From positions 1 through 14,359 of the forward strand of contig CAZUAH010000350.1 in the NCBI GenBank assembly GCA_964617665.1: a stretch of DNA of 14,359 bases, in the 5' to 3' direction. The stretch is from JADHUC01 sp964617665 (GTDB taxonomy: Bacteria > Planctomycetota > Planctomycetia > Pirellulales > Pirellulaceae). Shown in pieces: positions 1 through 6,157 of the stretch. Position 1 is the first letter of the stretch, and every line of letters starts with the position of its first letter. Position numbers and translations under genes: made by a program. Under the pieces are notes generated by a model that was not told the DNA's origin, made no database searches, and saw only the letters and a list, made by a program, of their open reading frames with translations.

Positions 1-75
1 GAACCACCGTCTGGCGACGGTAGCTACAACCGACAAATCATGTCAGGTTCTCTGGCGTCGATCAAACGGCTAGAT

Positions 76-98
76 AGCATCCGTGGATGCTCTTTTCT
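76..98 (+). terminator. hairpin with T-rich tail in the leader of the DUF481 gene
   Basis: AGCATCC (76-82) and GGATGCT (85-91) are exact reverse complements, giving a 6-7 bp stem with a tiny loop, followed directly by CTTTTCT. This resembles a short intrinsic terminator, either ending a transcript from the left of the window or attenuating the DUF481 gene. The T-run is interrupted by C and the stem is short, so function is uncertain. Its position argues against the far-upstream start at 40 for the following gene. Confidence 0.4.
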
Positions 99-131
99 GG
101 TTCTACGGAGGATTGGCACACGAGAAGTCAC

Positions 132-136
132 GGAGG
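132..136 (+). promoter_or_regulatory. ribosome binding site deciding the DUF481 start
   Basis: GGAGG lies 8 bases before the ATG at 145, and places the start there and not at the in-frame ATG at 40, which has no such site nearby. The protein from 145 also begins with a plausible signal peptide. Confidence 0.65.
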
Positions 137-144
137 CATTGGGA

Positions 145-1017
145 ATGACGAACGGCCAGAATGGTTCAGGCATCTATCTTCACATCCGAATCGTCACATG
201 TTGTCTGGTCGGATTGCTCGGCATTTCGCTCTGGTACGATTCGTCTGTAGCGCAGGAGGTGCCAGATCCGCCGGACCCCACCGATTACGATTCACCGACC
301 GAATTGGAGGCGTTGGCCGATGATGGCGGGGCGTACTATGTCGACGACGTCAGCGGCCACGGCGGTCACTGGGGGCACGCAGCCGCTGAGCGTCTCCATT
401 ATTGGCATCAAGACTGGCACGGCAATTTCGATTTGGGATTGAGCGGCGCGGCCGGCAACAGCGAATACACGACTCTCGTGTCGGCGCTAGAGGCGAAACG
501 AGAAGTTGGCTATGCCACTCAGTCGCTCGACGCCAACTACTTCTTCACAAGCGCCGAGTCAACTACCTCCGCCAACAACCTTTATGCTCGTTATCGCAAC
601 GAGGTGGCGCTGGCCGAGTCGAATTTCAGTTGGTACTACGACGTATGGTATCAATACATGCAATTCAATGATTCCTTCCTCGGCGTTAACACGGGCATCA
701 GCCAGAACGCAATCGACGACGGTGTAACCAGGCTGGCCCCACGGATCGGCCTGGGAATCCCTGACCTGTATCTTGGACTTGACTTCGAGCGTCAATTGAC
801 TCACCGCCAGCGCGTCTTTGCGACGATCGACTACTATCCGGATTTCGATTTTGAAGAATTCCGCCTGAACACGTACGCCGGCTGGGAGTGTGTGCTAGAC
901 AGCGACACGGGGCTCAACATGAAGATTGCAGCCTGGGACCGCTACAACGGCAGCCGAGACGCTGGTAACAAGCGCAACGACGTGCTCTATATGCTGATGC
1001 TCGGTTGCCTGTTCTAG
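145..1017 (+). CDS. DUF481 family outer-membrane beta-barrel protein
   Basis: A 290-residue protein counted from the ATG at 145. Residues about 11-37 form a signal peptide (hydrophobic core with LVGLLGISL, probable cleavage after SVA). A short Pro/Asp-rich and His/Gly-rich linker follows to about residue 90. The rest is alternating aromatic/polar beta-strand sequence of the DUF481 (YdiY-like) type: GNFDLGLSGAAGNSEYT, then AKREVGY, LGLDFERQLTHRQ and a strand with EFRLNTYAGWE. The chain ends in Phe, as is usual for outer-membrane barrels. DUF481 proteins are outer-membrane proteins of unknown function; some are salt- or acid-induced. The barrel part is about 200 residues, roughly the family size. 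It stands alone: no gene precedes it in the window and about 500 bases follow. Family assignment is strong; the role is unknown. Confidence 0.82.
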   Translation: MTNGQNGSGIYLHIRIVTCCLVGLLGISLWYDSSVAQEVPDPPDPTDYDSPTELEALADDGGAYYVDDVSGHGGHWGHAAAERLHYWHQDWHGNFDLGLSGAAGNSEYTTLVSALEAKREVGYATQSLDANYFFTSAESTTSANNLYARYRNEVALAESNFSWYYDVWYQYMQFNDSFLGVNTGISQNAIDDGVTRLAPRIGLGIPDLYLGLDFERQLTHRQRVFATIDYYPDFDFEEFRLNTYAGWECVLDSDTGLNMKIAAWDRYNGSRDAGNKRNDVLYMLMLGCLF

Positions 1018-1521
1018 CTCGCGGAAGCCGGATCAGCCCAGCGATGCACCACCGTTTACCGGTCCGCGGCGTGTTGAACAGTGCCAACGACCGGTTCTTC
1101 TCGTCAGCGGATTCCACGGTACTCTTGCGGAGCGTCGAATCGAATCCGACTGCGTAATTCCTCCGGGAACCTCGGCGACGCGGGTAATTGCGCAGCCATC
1201 TTTGCGATGATCATCACCTCGATTTGGGCGTCTGCCCTTGCCGACCGCCACAGAGGGAACGCCGCGGCAGAGATATGCGAACGGCGGAGCCAATCTTGAA
1301 GCCAGCCTCCGTCTGAAGCCCCGATTCCCAGCAAAGAGGCCCATCCACAGCAGAGAACGGCAGCGAAATCTTGTGAAAATTTTCTGAGAAATGCGGTTTC
1401 ACAGTGTGGACATACTGAAATGTTTGGGATACAACAACAGCCAAGGATGGTTAGTGCGTTAATGAGGGATCGGGAGACTGGGTAAAGTTGAAGGAATTCT
1501 GTAAGCTCTGGAGGTAGTTCT
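1018..1521. other. gene-poor gap between the DUF481 and QK-repeat genes
   Basis: About 500 bases without a supportable gene. Open frames exist on both strands (for example 1081-1299 plus and 1104-1622 minus), but their products look like random translation, rich in Arg, Ser and Cys, and the minus-strand one runs into the start of the repeat-protein gene. The left part is GC-rich; from about 1370 the sequence turns AT-rich and holds an inverted repeat, consistent with an upstream control region. No clear terminator was seen after the DUF481 stop. Confidence 0.5.
1372..1403. promoter_or_regulatory. AT-rich inverted repeat upstream of the QK-repeat gene
   Basis: TGTGAAA (1372-1378) and TTTCACA (1397-1403) are exact reverse complements 18 bases apart, and TTTC/GAAA make a smaller inner repeat. 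This is about 120 bases before the start at 1522, a fair distance for an operator or activator site. No good -10/-35 pair could be fixed nearby, so regulator and promoter remain unknown. Confidence 0.3.
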
Positions 1522-1893
1522 ATGAAAAGTACTCTGATGGTTACTGTGTGTGGTTTGTTGTTCCTCGGCTCATCGCTGATGGCCCAAGAACAGAAGGATC
1601 TGACGCCCGTCCAAGGTGACAAGGGCGCAGCTCAGAAGGCCGACGCGGCTCAAAAGGGCGACGCGGCTCAGAAGGATGCAGCTCAAAAGGACGCTGCTCA
1701 AAAGGACGCAGCTCAGAAGGGTGGCATCAAGCCGACCCAAAAGTCAGCTGCTCAGAAGGACGCCTGCCAGAAAGGTAAGAGCGCCAAACAGAAGAAGAGC
1801 GCCTGCCAAAAGTCCTGCGTCCAGAAGGGTAAGGGCGTGGTAGAAGAGGCCGTCGAGGAAGAAGCAGCTCCCCCGCCTCCTCCCGCCGCCTAG
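1522..1893 (+). CDS. small secreted Gln/Lys-repeat protein (AAQKD repeats)
   Basis: A 123-residue protein with GGAGG (1510-1514) 7 bases before the ATG. Residues 1-21 are a signal peptide (hydrophobic core VTVCGLLFLGSSL, cleavage likely after LMA). The mature part is low-complexity: tandem DAAQK-like units at residues 36-67, a looser continuation to about 104 with three cysteines (82, 95, 99), then an acidic stretch VEEAVEEE and a Pro-rich end. I count 13 Gln-Lys dipeptides, and 15 Gln and 19 Lys in the 102 mature residues. No known family is recognised. The high Gln and Lys content beside a transglutaminase-like gene suggests it could be a crosslinking substrate in the periplasm or envelope; this is inference. 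Simple alternatives are a structural or polyanion-binding secreted protein. The gene is followed by its own terminator, pointing to a separate, possibly abundant transcript. Confidence 0.72.
   Translation: MKSTLMVTVCGLLFLGSSLMAQEQKDLTPVQGDKGAAQKADAAQKGDAAQKDAAQKDAAQKDAAQKGGIKPTQKSAAQKDACQKGKSAKQKKSACQKSCVQKGKGVVEEAVEEEAAPPPPPAA
1627..1722 (+). repeat. in-frame 15-base tandem repeats encoding DAAQK
   Basis: Six imperfect units (15 bases each, some 18) encode GAAQK, ADAAQK, GDAAQK and then DAAQK three times. Units differ mostly at third positions (gcg/gca/gct for Ala, caa/cag for Gln), so the peptide is kept while the DNA has drifted, which suggests selection on the protein repeat. Confidence 0.8.
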
Positions 1894-1950
1894 TTTCGGC
1901 CAGCACGGCGCAGTCATCGCAAAGCGATGACCGACAAAATGACGATAATA

Positions 1951-1990
1951 GAAACTGCCCTCGCGTGGTTGCGGGGGTGGTTTCTTTTTT
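1951..1990 (+). terminator. strong intrinsic terminator after the QK-repeat gene
   Basis: GAAACTGCCCTCGC (1951-1964) pairs with GCGGGGGTGGTTTC (1971-1984) over 14 positions, with three G-U wobbles and a 6-base loop, and six T follow (1985-1990). It lies 58 bases after the stop at 1893 and only 35 bases before the ATG at 2026, so the transglutaminase-like gene must be read by read-through or from a promoter overlapping this element. Confidence 0.88.
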
Positions 1991-2013
1991 GTACCGTCTG
2001 ATTGACACTCAAC

Positions 2014-2018
2014 GGAGA
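2014..2018 (+). promoter_or_regulatory. ribosome binding site deciding the transglutaminase-like start
   Basis: GGAGA lies 7 bases before ATG 2026. The frame is open back to a TTG at 2002, but that codon sits just after the terminator T-run and has no binding site, so 2026 is preferred. Confidence 0.6.
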
Positions 2019-2025
2019 TATTCGA

Positions 2026-3228
2026 ATGGGAACGTCGGCACTGACACTTGTTCTGGCGATCGTCGTCAATGGCCCTTCCGCAGACCCGCGAGCTATCGAG
2101 CAGGACGAGGTCGAGTATCAGAGCTACAACTTCCAGGAGTGGTGGGACACTGAACTCGTCTGGAAGTATGACGATCTTCCCGAAAAAGGCAGTGTGTCGG
2201 CGTTTCGCGTTCCCTACTCGGGTCACGACTACACAGACCGCTCTGGCGGCACGATGGACGTGATGCGCAAATATGACGTAGCCTTCAACCGTGGTGTTGC
2301 CATGGCGACGGAATGGGAACGCGAGGACGTTGGGAAGCGGCGTCCATTTCGTCTATTTGGCAGGAACAGAGGGCCCGACAATCTTCGACTCCCAGAAACA
2401 GAACGTCGTCGAGGCCGTCGGGGTGGCCTGCTGGCTGAGCTTTTCGCTGGAGGAAACCCAAGAGTGCCCCGCTGGTACGGCCACTGCAACGGTCGAACGG
2501 CGGCATCGATACGGCATGCCGAGCCGCAAACAAGTGTGAGGAGAAACGGCGTCGTATTCACGCCTGCCGATATCAAAGGTTTGCTCGCCGAACTCTACAT
2601 GTACTCGGAGACAGAGTTCCTGGGTGGAATGGGCTTTGCCGTTAACCCCGGCACTTTCCACGTGAGTATCTGCAACTGGCTTGGCCGGGGTTCGCATCCG
2701 GTCGGCATGGACGCGACACTCGGCGAAGTGGTGTTCAACTATCCGATCTACGCTTATGCGACGTCTCATGCAAAACGTGACGACAATCGCGTGGAAGTGA
2801 AAATGAACGCCGCATACGCGAAAAGTTCGGGGGGAGAGCATAACCAGTCACCACGTATCAAGGGCATCAAGTACTTCCACTACATGCTCGATCTGGACGA
2901 GGAGGGCGAAATCACCGGAGGTGAGTACTTCGGCGATAGCAACCGTGTCGACATGTTGTGGACACCGCTACAGCCGGTCCAAGGCGGCGAAGAGGGTAAC
3001 GAAGACGGCAACCCGTACATCAACGCAAAAGAAATCCTCTCTATTTGGCGCGAATCGGTTCCCGAAGATCTGCGTAACAAATGGTTCAATATCGATCCAA
3101 CCGATGAAGACCGGATCGAGGAATCTGAGGAAGAGCAAGTGGCACAGGCCGAAGAGGAAGAGTCGCCCGAAACCTCCGAGTCTGAAGGGGAGACCTCCGA
3201 GGGTGACGGATCGGACACGGACGAGTAG
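2026..3228 (+). CDS. transglutaminase-elicitor-like protein with acidic tail, probably exported
   Basis: A 400-residue protein. Residues 5-15 are a short hydrophobic stretch ending near PSA, a weak signal peptide without a basic N-terminus. The core (about 145-355) matches the transglutaminase elicitor family (PF16683 type): WYGHCNGRTAASIRHAEPQ with the likely nucleophile Cys154, NGVVFTPADIKGLLAELY, NPGTFH with His212 as likely second catalytic residue, GRGSHPVGM, NYPIYAYATS, and VPEDLRNKWF. The third catalytic residue was not fixed. In Phytophthora, members are calcium-dependent crosslinking enzymes; bacterial activity is not established. Oddities: Arg follows HCNG where, from memory, homologs usually have Trp; residues 103-145 form an Arg/Gly-rich linker whose codon use differs from the rest (possible double frameshift); residues 365-400 are an almost wholly Glu/Ser/Asp tail. 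It follows the Gln/Lys-repeat gene, suggesting an enzyme/substrate pair. Confidence 0.72.
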   Translation: MGTSALTLVLAIVVNGPSADPRAIEQDEVEYQSYNFQEWWDTELVWKYDDLPEKGSVSAFRVPYSGHDYTDRSGGTMDVMRKYDVAFNRGVAMATEWEREDVGKRRPFRLFGRNRGPDNLRLPETERRRGRRGGLLAELFAGGNPRVPRWYGHCNGRTAASIRHAEPQTSVRRNGVVFTPADIKGLLAELYMYSETEFLGGMGFAVNPGTFHVSICNWLGRGSHPVGMDATLGEVVFNYPIYAYATSHAKRDDNRVEVKMNAAYAKSSGGEHNQSPRIKGIKYFHYMLDLDEEGEITGGEYFGDSNRVDMLWTPLQPVQGGEEGNEDGNPYINAKEILSIWRESVPEDLRNKWFNIDPTDEDRIEESEEEQVAQAEEEESPETSESEGETSEGDGSDTDE

Positions 3229-3475
3229 TCGGACTAGCTGCCACCGCCTTAATGATCGCCCCACGAGCATTCGCTACGAGCAGATGTTGGCGAATCGGCT
3301 TCTCTCACGGACCAGTGGTCTCTAATCTGCGAGCCTTTTCCCAACGTCCCGCCTGAAAACGTGCCATCTCCAAGTCAACTCGGCAGGCGGTTACGTCGAA
3401 TATAGAAAACATGTCGAGCGGCTGGGCTCGTTCTGCGCCCATACTCCGCCACAATCGTGTTTCTCGGAGCGTCTC

Positions 3476-6157
3476 ATGACAGGTCGGTCCACTGATGGAC
3501 AGTCCGCAGCAACGACTACCACTTCAGCGGCGTTTGCCGCTTGCGCTGGGATGCTAGCGGCGTGGATCGCCGCAGGTTCCACAGGAACGCTTGCACAGCC
3601 GTTGCGTATCGCGTTGACCTGGCTCGTTCTTCTGGTTGCCGTCGTGTCCGTTTGGCCTTGGAAACGTCGTCAGCGGCTGTTGGCATTGGCCATCGCGGTC
3701 TTGGCCGCCCTGCCGCTCGTGACCTCTGTCGCTCCACCGCACGAAGTGCTGGTAGCTGCCGCTGTCATTGGGCTTCTAGCGGCCGGCCAACAGGGGGCGA
3801 ATCGAACAGTTCTACTCGTCTGTTCGCTGGCAGTGCTGGCATTGGCGGTCTTTCGCCTGGTGTGCTTGTCGGTCCCGATCGCGTGGCTGTTGAGCGATAG
3901 CGTAGGCGCGGTGATTGGGTCCATCGGTTCAGCGGTCAGTGGAAAGCCGCTAAACGTGGGTGCCACGTTTGCCGGGCTGGACTTTCTGGTTCTCATAGCT
4001 GCGTTCTACGCCGGTTGGCTGTACTTCGCCTCAAGTCCACGTCTTGCCCGAGGCGTCTACGCGGCGGTCGCGATCCTGGCGGCACACCTACTCTATTTGA
4101 TTGCGTTGGCGTTCGCCTTGGACCTTGCGGAAATGCTGCCGAAGAGACCGGAGCCTGCCTTCGATCATCCCTACGTACCGCCGGACTGGAGTTGGTCTGC
4201 AGCGGTACGCATTCTACTGCCGTGGAACGTTCCAGCAATTGCGGCGGTGGTCCACGTAGGCGTAGCAGCGTTCATGCTACGTTGGGTGTCATGGAGAACT
4301 GACTCTGAGGAACAGCCTACGGGAAAGAAATACGCCGCGACCCCCGTAGGACCGGAGAAGTGGAGGCGTCTCGCTAAGAGCTATGGGCCACTGATGCTGG
4401 CCGTCCTATTGCCCATCGCGGCAACGCTGTCGCTCGGGCGGAGCGATCTGAAGGGTAAGACGATTGTCGCAGCCGGTCAGGGCAACTTTGATTGGGGGCG
4501 GCCTCAGCACGACGTCTATGGTCAGCAGGCGGCCGGCACTTTTGGCATGCTGCCCCTGTTTGTGGAAAGTCTGGGAGGGGAGTTTCGCGTTTCGCCCGAT
4601 TTGTCGGCGGGAGATCTTGCGGCGGCGGACGTCCTGCTCCTGCTGCGTCCCATGGGGCCGATGCCGCAGACCCAGCGAGAGCGCATCTGGGAATTTGTCC
4701 GGCAAGGCGGTTCGTTGCTGGTTGCCGCCGAGCCGTTCGTACGTGTAGGCGACGTAATGAGCGCATCGGACGAATTGCTGGAGCCGATCAGCATGACCGT
4801 CCGGCAGGACGTCGCCATTTCCGTCACCGGCAATTGGCAGCACGCGTATAACTTGCTTGCTCATCCCATCGCTTCCGGCGTGGACGAACGAGCCCGTTAC
4901 CTCTTCACCGATTCGTCAACATCGATTCGCGTTGGCTGGCCCGCTCGACCGATCGTGACAGGGCGCTGGGGATGGAGCGATCCGGGAACCGACGCGATCT
5001 TGACCGGCGTGTATCGCTACGAAGCAGGAGAGCGGCTAGGGGACTTGGTCTTGGCCGCCGAGCAGCGTCTTGGCAAGGGAACCATTACGGTTGCAGGCGA
5101 CAGTCGGTGTTTGACCAACGAGGGCAATGTACGCGGCTATGAAATGACGGGCCGGTTGCTGAGCTACTTGGCTGGCAAGTCTGGCAGCCCGCAGGTGCCG
5201 TGGCGTTGGCTGATCACGCTGGCGATCACTGCAGCCTTCGTGGTGGTTGTCATCTGGCAACCGACTCCCTCGCGCACAGTTTGGCTTGCCGTCTTGATGT
5301 CGGTGTCGTTGGCGACGAGCGGTGCCATTAGCCGCCATTCAACACGCGTCGTGCCCGATGGACGAATTCTCCAAGCGAACCAGGAGCATGAGTACCAAGG
5401 CTTGGCCTATGTCGATGCTTCGCACTTGGAGGCGTATTCCGACGCGGACTGGTCACTCGATGGTATCAACGATCTGACGCTGACACTGATGCGGAACGGC
5501 TACCTGACCCTAACGATGCCCGAATTGACTAGTGATCGTCTGGATCGCGCGGCCATCGTCGTGTCGATTGCGCCCGCACGTCGGTTTTCGTCGTCTGAAC
5601 GGAAACTGTTACGACGATTCGTGGACGACGGCGGCATCTTCATTTGCACAGTCGGAGCGGAAGAAGCATCTGCGAGCCAGGCACTATTGGCGGATTTCGG
5701 CATCCGTGTACCCGTATCGCCTGTGCCGAGCGTCGGCAATTGGCGCGAGCCGGAACCCTTTGGCCGCATCGGAACGCACTACTTGGACGCCAATGACTAC
5801 GGCGCGGGCGACTACAGAGCGAGCGTCGCACTCTATGCCGGCTGGCCAGTTGACGTCGACGGGTTGGACAGTGAAGTGCTTGTTTACGCGATGAGGGACG
5901 GAACGGCGGTTGAGGCGCCGGTTGCCGTCTCGCGAGATGTCGGCGTGGGCAAGGTCGTTGTCATTGGCGACACCGGCTTCGCGATGAACAAGAACCTTGG
6001 GTACACGGGCAGTGAGCATTTCGACGGATGGTACGAAAACGCACACTTCTGGCGCTGGTTGATCGCGCGGATAACCGGCCGGCCCGATTGGGTACCGCCC
6101 GAACCGCCGGACGTGAATGCAATCGAGGCGAATGCAGTTTTGGAGGTGGAGCCATGA
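3476..6157 (+). CDS. large membrane protein, exosortase-like N-terminus plus two DUF4350/GATase-like domains
   Basis: An 893-residue protein with GGAG (3466-3469) 6 bases before the ATG. Residues about 15-270 hold eight to ten hydrophobic segments. Around 139-215 the pattern (short amphipathic stretch, Gly, then TFAGLDFLVLIAAFYAGWLY, a basic turn and another hydrophobic run) recalls the exosortase/archaeosortase active-site region, but the expected Cys is absent. After one more segment (304-320) comes a GATase-like domain (about 326-565) with DVYGQQAAGTFGMLP, DVLLLLRP, FVRQGGSLLVAAEP and GKGTITVAGDSR; two membrane segments (576-616); and a second such domain (about 640-865) with RRFVDDGGIF and GKVVVIGDTGFAMN. 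DUF4350-like domains are usually tied to membrane complexes of unknown biochemistry. The stop overlaps the next start (ATGA), so the two are probably co-translated. A fused ABC-2 permease/GldG-like protein is an alternative, but no ATPase gene is nearby. Function unknown. Confidence 0.72.
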   Translation: MTGRSTDGQSAATTTTSAAFAACAGMLAAWIAAGSTGTLAQPLRIALTWLVLLVAVVSVWPWKRRQRLLALAIAVLAALPLVTSVAPPHEVLVAAAVIGLLAAGQQGANRTVLLVCSLAVLALAVFRLVCLSVPIAWLLSDSVGAVIGSIGSAVSGKPLNVGATFAGLDFLVLIAAFYAGWLYFASSPRLARGVYAAVAILAAHLLYLIALAFALDLAEMLPKRPEPAFDHPYVPPDWSWSAAVRILLPWNVPAIAAVVHVGVAAFMLRWVSWRTDSEEQPTGKKYAATPVGPEKWRRLAKSYGPLMLAVLLPIAATLSLGRSDLKGKTIVAAGQGNFDWGRPQHDVYGQQAAGTFGMLPLFVESLGGEFRVSPDLSAGDLAAADVLLLLRPMGPMPQTQRERIWEFVRQGGSLLVAAEPFVRVGDVMSASDELLEPISMTVRQDVAISVTGNWQHAYNLLAHPIASGVDERARYLFTDSSTSIRVGWPARPIVTGRWGWSDPGTDAILTGVYRYEAGERLGDLVLAAEQRLGKGTITVAGDSRCLTNEGNVRGYEMTGRLLSYLAGKSGSPQVPWRWLITLAITAAFVVVVIWQPTPSRTVWLAVLMSVSLATSGAISRHSTRVVPDGRILQANQEHEYQGLAYVDASHLEAYSDADWSLDGINDLTLTLMRNGYLTLTMPELTSDRLDRAAIVVSIAPARRFSSSERKLLRRFVDDGGIFICTVGAEEASASQALLADFGIRVPVSPVPSVGNWREPEPFGRIGTHYLDANDYGAGDYRASVALYAGWPVDVDGLDSEVLVYAMRDGTAVEAPVAVSRDVGVGKVVVIGDTGFAMNKNLGYTGSEHFDGWYENAHFWRWLIARITGRPDWVPPEPPDVNAIEANAVLEVEP
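6142..6146 (+). promoter_or_regulatory. ribosome binding site inside the upstream gene, deciding the start at 6154
   Basis: GGAGG lies 7 bases before ATG 6154, within the last codons of the preceding gene. The frame is open upstream to 6028, but this site and the hydrophobic N-terminus starting MTRAWIGTALL support 6154. Confidence 0.7.

Noticed and set aside
1104..1622. 172-codon minus-strand open frame in the gap before the repeat-protein gene
   Set aside because: The product looks like random translation, has no recognisable motif, and overlaps the well-supported gene start at 1522 on the other strand.
1627..1722. CRISPR-like regular repeats
   Set aside because: The repeats are in-frame, 15-18 bases long and without spacers; they encode the AAQKD peptide units.
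2002..2007. TTGACA, a perfect -35 box, before the transglutaminase-like gene
   Set aside because: No acceptable -10 lies 16-18 bases downstream; that position is already the start codon region.
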